Both the position numbers and the translations under genes were made by a program. Positions 13,626 to 25,708 of a stretch of DNA of 64,000 bases are shown here, one piece after another. Numbering within the stretch: position 1 is the stretch's first letter; every line of letters starts with the position of its first letter. Source of the stretch: Diospyros lotus (lineage: Eukaryota > Streptophyta > Magnoliopsida > Ericales > Ebenaceae); NCBI RefSeq assembly GCF_014633365.1, contig NC_068341.1:3720001-3784000 (forward strand), written 5' to 3'. The notes under the pieces were generated by a model that made no database searches, was not told the DNA's origin, and worked only from the letters and a program-made list of their open reading frames with translations.

Positions 13626-14252
13626 TATGTACGTACTTGTTGTTATCTTTATGATGCCAGTGCTCTGGGGTTCATGTTGAACAATTGAGCTCCAATCTAC
13701 AGGATTCGCATTTGAAACAAATGTTGGTTGTTGTTGCCGCTAATATGGATGGATGGAAATGGCAATGGCAATGGCAATGGGAATGGCAATAATATCTAGC
13801 TAGTTAATGGGAGATGAAAGAAAGGTTCATGCTTGTTTGTATTGAATGCTTTCAGTACTTGGGGGAGGCTGAAGCCAATCTTGAAAAGGAACAATTAATG
13901 TAGCTTTCACTGTTTCTCTCCATTCATTTCATGCATACAGAGAAGACACAGCTTGATAATTGGCACAAACTTAATTGTGTGCCTTCTCTACCTTTTGGTC
14001 GTTAGATAAGGGCTTGAATGCTGACAAATTGGATTCTCAGGTCTTTGGGACAGCAAAGCCAACATCCCAAAAGCCGCCATGTGAAAGAGAGGACTTGAAA
14101 GTTGAAATTGTTGGTAGGACCCCAATCGACTGAATCTGTACTTAAAACACAGATAAAATAAATGACAAGTTGGGGACTTCATGACATAAATTAAGCCCTG
14201 TTATCACAGCTTCCCAGCCAATTATCTTTAAGCTTTAACCACCCTAGCTAGC

Positions 14253-14286
<34 letters not shown>

Positions 14287-14474
14287 GGTTTTGGTCTCAT
14301 ATTAATCAAATTCATTTAGTTTCGCTTTCTTTGAGGCAACTTTGTTTTTGTAACACTTCATGATTGCTCATTTTTGGGCTACAGAACTGTGTTACAGCCA
14401 GTGCGAACCACCCCTAATTGTTTATTTAATGTATATAAGAACTATACATAATGGTGGGAGAAAAACTTTATGTT

Positions 14475-14985
14475 GCGTTTTTTTTACTATTTTTAAGTTA
14501 TTTTTAGTTTTTAATTTTCTAAAATAATGAAAACGCGTTCTTTTTATTATTTTTAAAAATATATTTTAAAAAAAAAAATTTATAAAAAAAACTTAAAACA
14601 AAAAAAAATTGTTTCGAGTGTTTTTATCAAAAACAAACTCTAAACTTCAAACATACTTATTTATTTATTTATTTATATTTTATTATTATAATGAGAAAAA
14701 ATATTACAAAATTCATTAATTTTAAAATGTATGTATTTTTTTAATAATATATTAACATTAAATATTTCTAATTTATTGAATAAAATATTATTAAAAATTT
14801 ATTTTTAAAATTTAAAAGAAAACGCGTTTTCTAATTTTTTGTTTTGAGAAATAGTTTTTTAAAATGACAAAGAGAACGCGTTTTCAATTTTCTAAAAACA
14901 GACTATCAAAATAAAAAATTGAAAATGAATTCAAAACTCAAAATTGAAAATTAAAAAAAAAAAAAGAACACAACCTTAATTTCTC
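14475..14985. mobile_element. AT-rich MITE-like element with about 100-bp inverted ends
   Basis: Left end GTTGCGTTTTTTTTAC and reverse complement of the right end GGTTGTGTTCTTTTT match, and both arms contain AAAACGCGTTCT about 60-110 bases from the end. The same terminal pattern is seen at 11458-12690, so both probably belong to one family. I could not find a convincing target-site duplication. Confidence 0.5.
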
Positions 14986-16184
14986 AACCGTATCGATGTA
15001 AGTGATAGTAACGTTTTTAACTGCAAATGTCCTGTCAATAAATGGATTAAAAGGTTCGTGCATGCTTTATCCGAAGAAAAGGAAAAAAGAAAACCATATG
15101 GTTTTGTGGGCTAAAGTGTGGATACGTACGCAGCGAGTAGGAAATTAGGTTTTAGATTTGGAAAAGCAACTAGCAATAGCATGATTGATTATGCTTGTGG
15201 GAGATATATGTATATATATATATATATATCATTATGGTTGGAGGGTGAGTGTTGGGAGAGTGCATGCATGTGGAATGCCATGTGAAGGATATTAAATACA
15301 ATCTTCCAACCTCCATTAAAGCTTTTACAATATGCATCTCTAGCTATATATGCACGATAATGAATTAGGAACCTAACAAGAGCCCATGTGAGAAATCATT
15401 GAATCCATGAACACTGGATATAGAGCTAAAAGCCATTTAATTGGGAATTATCATTATGAAGAGGGAAATTAAAATAAACAAATATTGTTGGAATAATTAA
15501 TTAGAAGGCCTATATGGTTATAGCTAAATCCCAATAATTATAAAGGACACAGGATAATGCCAAACGAATCATCATTTGATATAGAATATATATAGTTAAT
15601 TAATTAAGCAAAGCATGATATATAGTTCTGATGAGTTTATCTCTTCTTCAACTGTATATATATCATCACTCTTTAATTATGGCTTGCTTATGATCCAAAA
15701 AAAGCATGGATCTTATTTATATTCTTTTAAATTTATCAAACAATATTTTGCAGAACCATAATTACTAAGGGGCCGGGGCTTAATGCCTCTCCAAGCCAAT
15801 ATTATTATCATGTCTATTATTATTATTTATGCGTTTTCATATGGCACTGCAGGAAAACAGATAGATTAATTTCCTCTATTTTCTGGATAAGTTTTACCTC
15901 TCATTTTCTGCATTAATTCTTCACTATATATATCTTACAAGATGAACCCCTAATTCATGATCTCTAATTATAAAAATAGCGCAGTCACACGTTGTTGATA
16001 ACATTTTCTGAATAAATTATCATTTTCTGTGGACTTGCTCCTGCCCCCTTTAGAGACCTACGTACAGATACCCACAAACACGATATGTGTTGCAAGCACT
16101 TTTAAGGCCACTGGAAATGCTCATCACCTACTGGACAATAATTCACATGCAAGGATACCTAAACCAATGAATACGGGTGACACG

Positions 16185-16185
<1 letters not shown>

Positions 16186-16231
<46 letters not shown>
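16186..16231. repeat. Compound (CA)n(TA)n microsatellite
   Basis: An uninterrupted run of CA repeats passes directly into TA repeats. Nothing coding overlaps it. Confidence 0.9.
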
Positions 16232-19200
16232 GTAATGTTGCCAAAACTTTAAGCAAAATGGAACAAGAGCGGGTGCTTCAAGTAGAGCAAAAGCAAATGC
16301 CCCACAAAGCATCCAATCTTGTCTGTGGGCCTGAAGAAAGTCTGGATGTGGTGGCTTCTCATGGGGGACAACCACCCTTGAGTGCCATTTTGGAGCTTAC
16401 AATGGAGGAACGGACTTGATGATGCAGGAATTTGCAGCTCAATATAAATACATTATTATTCACCTGTAGATTAGGAACCTACAAGGCTCAGAAAAATCAG
16501 TCTCCACCCACAATGCTTAATTTCTAGTATTTTAGTGATTATTAACCATTCTAATAGTTTTTATGCTTATATATATATATGTATATATATGGTGTCTTGG
16601 CTTGGAAGTTGTATCAATAGGTTATAGATGTCAAAGTGCATTATTATCACATAGTTAATTAATACTTTCCAACAGATTGACAGGTCTAAGCTAAACCTAA
16701 TAGGGCAAAAATCAAGTCTTGGTGTCCCTCAGATTAAAGCATGATGCACCATTAATCATAATAATCACTGCTATCTTTTGTATGATTCTGCTAATTATAA
16801 ACAAATGAAAAGCAAAACTACAGTTTCTAAGAATGGGTCATCCTAAGATCTTATAGTATCAAATATCTAACATGTCTATATATCTTTTTTCTCTTTTGCT
16901 TTTTATGTTCTATCTCTTTTCTTTGTTTTTCAATTAAAACAATAATAAAAAAAAAAAAACTGGGCCACTATTTTCGAACGATTAATTTGTTTTATATGAA
17001 CATTGATGAGGAGATAGTTTTAAAAAACATAAAATTACTAAAATACCCTTGAATAATAAACACTCATTCGGTCGCATGTCTTCTTTTTGTCACTTGACAT
17101 GTGCCCCATTAACATCTGAATTTAACTTCTAAATCCTATTTCAGGAGAGTTTGAATCATCAAAAGTGATAGAAGATCTATTTACAATGGATTCCATAGAT
17201 CCTACCTTCCCGAACAAATCAAACCAATGACATCTCTATCTGATTTGAATATCCTTTGAGCACAGTACCATCTTGATTTGGTTCAAAAGATTTTGTTCTG
17301 TTATTCACGTCAAATAACTCTTATATTGTTCGATGCGAGCAAAATAAGAGAGGGGCATAGAACCATACGAGAGGTGTAGACCCACACCCTTGCAAGCCGT
17401 GTCAGGCAACATAATAGGGCCCTTGGTCTGAACATTCTAATTACATGGTACCATCTTTACCTCTTGTTCAAGATATCTAAACTAAAAATCTTGAAAATAA
17501 CTCCGAATATCTCAACTTACACTGTTTGTGTAAGTGTCACAAATCCTTACAATAAATGAAATAACTCTAAGTATTCAATATACATTATTGTTCATATACT
17601 AACTTAAACATCAAAAAAAAAAAAAAAATCAAACTTTATTTTTTTTTTTTTTTTTACAAGTGTTCAGTTCCAGACAGAACTGTGATGATCGATCTCAAAT
17701 ACTATCATAAAAAATAATATCTCATTTAGCAAAAATATTGTTCGATTATTTTTGCATAAATCAAATCTATTGTTTTTAAGTTCTTTGACGGGATAACTAT
17801 ATGTATAACAAAATTAGGATATTTTCAAGTAAAATAAATAAATAAATAAAACCAAAACACTTTTATTGTAGGCAAATAATTCAATTATGGAAAATGACTA
17901 TAAATTGCTAATTAATTTCTAACATGCTATGTTAAATGGCTTTGTTAATAAAATGACAAAAAATTATTATTTAAAAGTTAAAAGCTAATACAGATATTGT
18001 ATCAGTGACAAAAACTTTACCAATTTATTGAAATTGTGAAAGTTTTGCAACTCATTATATGCTTGATCTGGTAGACCAAATCATCTAATATTCCTTATCA
18101 TGTAAGCAATTAATGATAAAATAAAACAACAATAAAATAATAATTTATAATTAAAATTAGATAAAAAAAAATTCTTACTTCAATTAATAAAACTAAAAAA
18201 ATGAGTCTAAACTTAAATATATTTTAAGAATTTACCCTAAAATAAAAAATAAATAAATAACAAGTCAATCTTGTGGTGGTGGGATCATTTGTTTTGCTTC
18301 TTGTGGAAGCATTAATATATTGCAGGAAAAGAATACATTTATAAATATTTGAGGGGAAAACCATAATTAAGATAGAGGTGACAGTGACATTTGTGTAATT
18401 ATGATCCTCTTTAGTGAGTTTTTTTTTTTTTTCCTTTTTCAATGCATAAAATGTAATTGAACTGCACTGCATCATTCTATATAAAAATTATAACGAATAC
18501 AAATTAAGAAGATAGCAATTAAACAAAATTATTTCTTAGCAATGCATCACTCTTGTGGCATTTTCTGGATAGAATATCATTTGTCCTAAGAAACAGTATT
18601 TAAAATCATAATAAAAGGGTTATCTTCCTGAAACTAACCCTTTAAGGTAACAATTAAGGGTTATTTGTCCTAAGATGTTTTTAAGGTAACAAAAGAAACA
18701 GTCTTCCCTGAAACTTCACATTTATTAATCTAATGAAAGTAGCTAATTGACAATTATTGCCAACCCCTCTTCTGAATCCTCAGAGCCTTCAATATGGTAA
18801 GGAAGCAGTGTTTATGAAAGCAACCTTGTAACGTAAGTGAAAGTGGCTCTTAACCACCGGCAAATTAACACAAATTAATAAAATATGACAGTCCGAAATC
18901 TTAGGGATGATGATCATCCTCTTATAATTGGATGAATGAATATGTGCCCATTTGGCTGAGGTTAAGTTAAAGTCAGTATTGCGTGAGAGAAGACAGAGAA
19001 AAGAAAAGCAACAAGAACCCACTAAACAACGTGATTGTTTCAAAAATAATACGCTTAATTATGCTAATTTTCACCCTTTAGATCATCCATGTGACAAAAA
19101 CGTTGGAGTATACAACATAGGTTTGAAGATTGAATTTAAATTAACTGAAATGATTGAACAATATTATTTCAAGTTCTTTGTCATGTACATTTCATCGCAC

Positions 19201-19774
19201 AACAATAGATCGACGGATCGAGTGATTTAATAATAAGAACTGAAAACAAACTAGTGGGAGCACATCTCGATCCAATAACTGGGATCGATGAGAAACAGAA
19301 AAAGATCAGCAGCTCGGACAGTGATCAGAAGAAGGCACCTTATCATGAAAAAATGTTTCTTGAAACATCAGAGTCTCGGCAGCAAAGCTGTTCACGCAAC
19401 AGGAGGACAGGCTTTGGCTCATTCAATTGCAGTCCGCCAGATGAGAACAGTGGGTACCCAACTGTTGGTCCTATCCAGTGCAATCAAAAATCCCACAAAT
19501 TAAATATATAAAAAAACGTCGACCAGGTGTCACACTTTTGCTAGAGTTAAAAAGAGAATCGTATTTTACGGTGGTATTTGCAAATCTTTGCATGTAAATG
19601 AAGAAAGAAAAAAACATCCATAATTGATCTACACATTTGATCGACATATAGGTGTTTAAACAATAGCACAATAATGGCCCTATATTTTGTGAATGATTGG
19701 CATTTCAACCACCAAAGGCCAATTGGTCAATGAGGTATGGTTGGGATGTTGATACTATGGTGAGGTTAATCCAT

Positions 19775-19829
19775 ATATGTGTGTGTGTGCGCGCGCGCAG
19801 AGAGAGAGAGAGAGAAAGAGAGAGAGAGT
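19775..19829. repeat. Compound (GT)n(GC)n(GA)n microsatellite
   Basis: Alternating purine-pyrimidine GT and GC repeats join a GA tract. Such GC/GT runs can adopt Z-DNA in vitro; no function is implied here. Confidence 0.9.
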
Positions 19830-20984
19830 GTAAAAATTAAGTGGTCAACACATGCACGGAATCAAAACAACCATAAGATAAATACAAGCTAAGCCAAAAG
19901 TGATTAAGGTGAAGCCATCAGTCATGGTGAGGTGTGAAACCCAAACTCAAACCATTCAACCATGTCAACCCAATGTAACTCTCAATAAATTGGTGGTAGC
20001 CCAGTGAAATTGGTGCAATAAATATGTTGAAAAACTCTACTGTTGTATTGACAAAATATATTACAATAACTCAAAGATTTTAAAGCACGAAAATTTATTT
20101 TTTTTAAATTTTTATTTATCTCAAAATATAATACATAAGGGATCTAAACAAGTTTTCAAAATACAATAGAATCGTTTGTTGGCGAATGTACAATTTCCAA
20201 CAACAGACCTAAACACAATGAATTTATAACAAACACAAAGGCTTCTCTAATTTTGCGGTAAAAGAATATAAAGAATTGATCTTTGAATGCACAAAAATTA
20301 TAAAGTTTTATGTGTAAAAAAAGAATAAGAAGAGATAAACAATATGAATCCTCAAGTATTTTGATCCAATAATACATCAATCTATTTATAGATAATGTTT
20401 CAACCATTCACCAAACATTACAACCACTTATTTGTGTAAATAGAATTTAAACAAGTGAAAAGTTATAATCATTCATACATATAAATAAAATTCATGAAAA
20501 TTTACAACTTCTAGTTCTTTGACTTTGATCTCTTCCCAAACATGTTACAACAAATTCTTTTTAAAAATCTCTCCAACAAAATATATAGATTTTGGGACTA
20601 AAGATTCGGCTTAATTACGTATAATCTTGTTCTTGTAATTTAATCCTATCTTTAATCGAACATGATTGTGGTTATTAATTTTTTGAGCCACAGCGTAGCA
20701 CCTGGCGTTTGTTGATGCAAAACAAGCATACGATTGACACAACCGAATAGCAAGTACACAAAAGGCTTCTAGCTACTGTTTGGGGGATAATGCTTTATCC
20801 CAAGAGGAAAATATATAGGAGAGAAAATGAGAAAAGCAATCAGATGGAATGGAATTCAATAGGCACTGAGGTAGAGTTTTTAATGCGGGAAATTGCCACG
20901 CACGGGTCCCCCCAGGCCCCAGTGTCCCATTTCCCACTGCCCCATGTCCCTTAGAACATGGAGGAAATTATGGCAGCTTTCCCT

Positions 20985-20993
20985 CATATAAGG
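20985..20993 (+). promoter_or_regulatory. Probable TATA box of the DUF1677 gene
   Basis: CATATAAGG lies about 150 bases before the ATG at 21139, in a short GC-balanced stretch following AT-rich DNA. Transcription would start near 21015-21025, leaving a 5' UTR of roughly 115-125 bases. Placement is by motif only. Confidence 0.5.
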
Positions 20994-21138
20994 TCTTCCC
21001 CCTCACAAATAAAGACCCCCCAAACATCAGCCACCTCCTCTTCTTGCTTAGTTCACAAAGAGAAGATGCAGAAATCATGTAGAAACCAATCATTCTGCCA
21101 AGCTTAGAGAGAAACTCTTATTCTTGTTTTCATCAGAT

Positions 21139-21513
21139 ATGGAGATTGAATTGGTCAAGTGTGAGTGCTGTGGGCTGAAAGAGGACTGCACTCAAGACTA
21201 CATCAGTGAGGTGAAGGCCAAGTTTGAAGGGAAATGGCTATGCGGGCTGTGCTCAGAAGCAGTGAGAGATGAAGTTATCAGAGGGAAGAAGCCATTTGGG
21301 ATGGAAGAAGCTGTCAAGGCTCACATGTCCTTCTGCCGGAAATATAAATCAAATCCTGCGATTCGAGTTGCCGACGGGATGAGGCAGCTGCTGAGGAGAA
21401 GATCATTGGATGCCTCGTCATCTTCTAATTCCTCGTCTCCTTCCAAGAAGTACACTGCAAAATCAGCTTCCACTTCACAAGTGGGAGATGAATCATCTTT
21501 CTCCCATTACTAG
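21139..21513 (+). CDS. DUF1677 family protein (124 aa)
   Basis: Single-exon gene. The protein begins MEIELVKCECCGLKEDCTQ and has a Cys-rich N-terminal part (Cys 8, 10, 11, 17, 35, 38) followed by a conserved block GMEEAVKAHMSFCRKY and a Ser-rich, low-complexity tail from about residue 90. This architecture is the plant-specific DUF1677 family, whose biochemical role is unknown; the paired cysteines suggest metal binding, which is inference. The ATG at 21139 is chosen because upstream in-frame codons back to 21124 contain no ATG and the family starts this way. A TATA-like motif lies at 20985-20993. From memory the Arabidopsis homologues are At4g14819 and At3g22540, which would fit the neighbouring genes. 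Confidence 0.88.
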   Translation: MEIELVKCECCGLKEDCTQDYISEVKAKFEGKWLCGLCSEAVRDEVIRGKKPFGMEEAVKAHMSFCRKYKSNPAIRVADGMRQLLRRRSLDASSSSNSSSPSKKYTAKSASTSQVGDESSFSHY

Positions 21514-24167
21514 CTGATCATCAGAAGAATTAAGGTCTTTTAGCAGCCTTCCATGGCTGAATAATCTCGTCTTGTCATGTAAAGGGTGGTTTTGTTTCAA
21601 TGGAGGCTTCTTCCTAGTTTTGTTCTTCCTTCAATTCTCTGACTGATATGTTTTTCTTTTTGGTTTTAATTTCTTCCTTCACTCTCTACAGAGACTAACA
21701 ATTCTTCTTGGCAAGTAAATATCTAACTCGGTTGAGATAAATCGTCACAAGGCATTGAAGAAGGGTATTTCTTTTTCCTTCCGATTCAGTGAAACAATAT
21801 CCCTCCAAAGCTTAACCAAAACAAAACAAAAAAACAAAGAACCGGGTCTCTCTTTTTCTGGGTTTTGGAAAGAAAATTTTCTCTGTTCTTCCATGAATGA
21901 CAGCTGAACCTTTTTCATACTTTAGTTTTTTTCCCTCAAAAGTTCATGATAGATAATCATTTCTTGATGCTTCTCCAATGGCTTTTGAAATTGCATAAAT
22001 GGGATCCTTTTCTTTTTATTTCCTTATTTCTCAATTGTGAGGACTCACTCCAATGTGATTATGGTTTTCATATAATTTTTATTTCACATGGTCTTTGTTT
22101 CAATATGATGAAAAGTTTCCTAAAACCGAGTGCTTTGAGATTAGTTCACTAGCTATACAATATTCTCTTAAATTTATTTAGTTTTTAAAAAAATAATTTT
22201 TGAAATTATAATCAAATAAAAAGACAGCTTGGGTTTGATCCTTGGAGATACAAATCATTTCTTTATGCAAAAGACAAACTGTCCTGCCTTTATAAATGTA
22301 TCCCTTTTCATGCTTTCCTTTGCCTAATCATATTTAGGAATTGAGGATTAGATATATAAGAGATTCATAATAGTATAGAATAGCATTTGGTCAACTTTGC
22401 ACTAAACTAACAAGGACTAATTAAGCACTCGTATACATATATATATATAATATATATATGCATGCTTCAATTATTTAAGCTACCAAAATTATTCTCTTTG
22501 ATTTTAATTTTAAAAATATTAATTATTGTTTCTTTGATCATCAGTCTTCTTAAGTTGAGCCACCAAAACTACTCTTCTTCTGTCATGTTGACCTACTTCA
22601 CCCACACAAACAGATTGAAAATGAAGCTCAACAAATTCATCATTTGTTCTGATCATGATGAACTCCTCGTCATCAGCCTCTCTCTCTCTCTCTCTCTCTC
22701 TCAAGTGGAAGATGATGGTGGAGGATTGTATATGATGCAAACCCATTTAAAAGGATTCTTGATCTGCCCTTAATTTTAATCATTTAAATTAAGATTTCTC
22801 GATTCTCACCCCAAACCTAGCTAGTTACCTCGCCTCAATTAACACAAAACCAGGACAAGACCCGACAAGATTGGTTAAATTAAATGGGGGTGGGTAAGTG
22901 GTTTCTGGTTTGTGTGGGAGTAATGCCTTGGCCTTGGCTCATAGGCTCATGGAAGGCCACGGCACCTGCAATCTGAATCACTGCTGATTCAAAGATATGT
23001 GGACTCCATGGATTATTGCCTTACCAATGTTTGCCTGTCCTCCTCCTCCATATATTGATATGTTATTTGTGGAATTGGGAACTTATGTTCCCTATAGCTA
23101 TAGTCATTCAGAATCAATCATAAATCTCAACCATATTTCTAAGATTCTACAAGGAGACAAAATTGTGTACATTTCTTTATGAAAAAAAAAAATACTGTGG
23201 AGATGATATTATAACAGTATTTTTATTATGATTATAAATCAATTGAGTGAGTGTCCTGCCCTGCTCTTTCGTAGGTCATTCTATTATTATGCATGAAAAT
23301 TTAAACTACTGCTGGGTCAAAAAAAAAAAAAAAACTTAACCCATCACCATTAAATTCAAAGCTCATGCAAGTTAGATCGTTAAATTAGATTACACGAAAA
23401 CAAAAATGGAAAACAAAAAAGATATGAAACAAAAATAAGAAAATAATATTTTTAAAAAAAAAGTAAAAAACAAAATTACAAAAAAATGCGTATATAAAAA
23501 GAAATAATTATTCAATCAAAAAATAAACATAAATTTCATAATACATTCGAACAAATATAAACATAAAGTTTTATAATTCATGAACCATAACTTACTAGTT
23601 AAAAACAAATAATAAATTTAAAAAAAATAATTAAGCATAATACAAATAATAAATTTAAAATTTTACTTGCTCTTAAAAGCAGACAGTAAATTTAAATTTT
23701 TTGATTTAGAGATGTAAAAATTCCGTTTTTAACTCATTCGTAAACGAAAATGTATTTTTGATATTTTTCTAATATAACGAAATAACTCAGAAATATTTTT
23801 AAAATTAAAAAAAAATGACTGAAAAATAATTTTTTTAACCTTTCAAAAACAGAACTTTTGAAAATGCCAAAACTGTGCCCTCCTAAACCCTTAAATTAAA
23901 ATAGAGGGACCTGCTCACTCCGTGTAAGGTTAATACAGAGATAGAATGAGATTTGAGTTGGGCCAAGATGTTCGGGTGAACTAAATGATCCCCTCATCTA
24001 CCAGAAGCCCAACAGAAGAATAAAATTCCCGTCGGACCCTCCCTTCCAATATGACCGTTAGCTTCAAATTTCAAAATCCGTATCTTCACTCGAACGTCAC
24101 CAGATCTCAAGAAAACTATCCACAAACCAACGAAGGAAAGAAGCCCAGAAACTAAATCCAAGAAGCC
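21514..24167. other. Intergenic region between the DUF1677 gene and the membrane protein gene
   Basis: No supported gene. The first 400 bases are pyrimidine-rich and probably hold the DUF1677 3' UTR. There is a (TC)n tract at about 22680-22702. Bases 23380-23900 are A-rich with recurring AAATTTAAAA and ATTTTTAAAA patterns and may be a decayed repeat of the kind seen at 14475. Confidence 0.5.
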
Positions 24168-25460
24168 ATGAAAACACTGGTAATCACAGCATCCTCCTCC
24201 GTGAAATCCACCGCCACCACCATGGACGAAAGCCGATCTGAAACCAGAGACACCTTTTACTTCCCGGGATGCCGGAAAGACGCTAACTGCAACTGCGAGA
24301 TGTGCCTGGCCAGCATCAATGCCACCCTCGATCTCATCCCCGCAAGCTCACTCACCAAACTCTCGGCCTCGAAACCCGTCCCAAGAACCCCCATTTCGTT
24401 TAATCCTTCGGTCATATCCACGCCCACATCCAGTAATAGTCCTCGGATTCTGGTGTCGCCTCCTTTCAGTTCCACGGCGAGAATGATTTTCCGTGACAAG
24501 ACGAGGAGGAAGAAAAGAGAGCTGAGTATTGGGTTCTTGATGGTGAGATTGGTTCTGGGTCTGAGCTTGGTTTTCTCGGCCGACGGTGGATTTTCTTGGG
24601 CGGTTTCCAAGGCTCTAAAGCCCGAGTTGTCACCCGAGATAGTGAGGAATTTGGGAGAGAAATCATGGGTTTCGCAGAATTTAACCGAGAAATTGGAATT
24701 ATTGCAGAAAGAGCTACAGAGTTTGACGAATGGGAAGGTTTCAGATTGCAGTTCTACTGATTCTTTGTGGAAAATTCATCAGGTATTTGGTCCTACGGTT
24801 TCAATTCATCGACTCAACTCTTTTATTCACCTTTTCATCCTATTCTTTACAGATTGGTCGAAGACTAATCCATCTAGTTCCATATGTAGGATGGTTTGCT
24901 ATTGAATTCAGAGTGTACGCTGTACAAGTCTGCTACGGAGGAGGTGAGCATATGGGGATGGCCTTTGCAGACTGCTGGATTGCTCACAGCTGAATTTTCT
25001 TCACGATCATTCACAATCTTATCTGGAAGAGTTACAGAGGTTAGTAAAAAATTATTTCTGTAAGTTTCACATATGGCTAAGTCTAAAAGCTTAAGAAGAC
25101 AGAGTTCCCCCGAGACTCCCCGCTTAGGGAAGGGTTCTATTTGTCACATGCTTTCCTAAATGGTTGGAATTATCATGACAGTGGGTTGATGGGAAGGTCA
25201 GCTATTCAACTAGGAAGGCCAACCAGTCCTGGTTACACCAGAAATGGAGCGCCTCAGCAGTTCAATTAGATCAAAAAACCTGGATTCTTGAATATAAGCA
25301 TGCCGGAGTATTGGAGAACTCGAGGTTGATTTCTGCAGCGCTGGAATTTCTTAAGTTCCGGTTGTCAAGAGAAGTCAAGAGGATGAATCAAGGGTTCTGG
25401 CTGTTGCCTGCTTCGGAAGCGCAGGAAAATGATTTTGTAGGCTTCAGAGTCCCAACGTGA
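24168..25460 (+). CDS. Plant-specific Cys-rich single-pass membrane protein (unknown function)
   Basis: Three exons: 24168-24782, 24890-25039 and 25182-25460, all GT-AG, giving 347 residues. Exon 2 begins after TATGTAG, not at the earlier ACAG: only that choice keeps exon 2 open through to its donor, with a peptide starting DGLLLNSECTLYKS. Visible features: an N-terminal cluster FPGCRKDANCNCEMC (Cys 35, 41, 43, 46), a Ser/Pro-rich linker, a basic stretch DKTRRKKRE, then a hydrophobic segment at about residues 122-142 that looks like a membrane span, a short coiled-coil-like stretch, and a conserved C-terminal domain rich in Trp. I do not recognise an assigned function. A second possible ATG in frame lies at residue 19. 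The gene is head-on to the minus-strand PPR gene, with 248 bases between stops. Confidence 0.8.
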
Positions 25461-25708
25461 CAAGAGCTGTTGAAAAATGGATGCTGTTGAACTTCTCTTG
25501 AGCAAATAGCCACTTCTCATTCCTGGTGAGAAGGACCTTTGATGAACTTCAATTTTGATCATTAAAGACGCCTTTTCTTCGCATCTGTTAAGGTCAAATT
25601 GTATTTGTGTTGCTACCTATTTGTGTATATTTATAAACTTAAATGCTCTTTGTTTTACAAAGTCAATTGTATGAACTAACCTGAATAATCACGGGATTGA
25701 TCAAAATA

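Larger units (their letters stand above)
11012..21138. other. 10-kb gene-poor, AT-rich interval
   Basis: No reading frame here resembles a known protein or shows a plausible exon chain. The interval holds TIR-type AT-rich repeats (11458-12690, 14475-14980), trinucleotide and dinucleotide microsatellites (GAA near 12986-13018; CA/TA near 13490-13520 and 16186-16231; TA near 14250-14275; GT/GC/GA near 19775-19829), and a partial segmental duplication (13065-13240 versus 13459-13625). A 16259-16419 frame exists but has no recognisable features. Non-coding RNA genes cannot be excluded by eye. Confidence 0.5.

Noticed and set aside
16259..16419. Short protein gene (MEQERVLQVEQ...)
   Set aside because: No TATA, no homologue recognised, next to a microsatellite, and no conserved composition. 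It may be transcribed but cannot be supported as coding.
19254..19511. Basic small protein resembling an atypical bHLH
   Set aside because: Arg/Lys-rich MRNRKRSAARTVIRRRH suggested it, but no loop-helix pattern follows and two frames overlap equally well.
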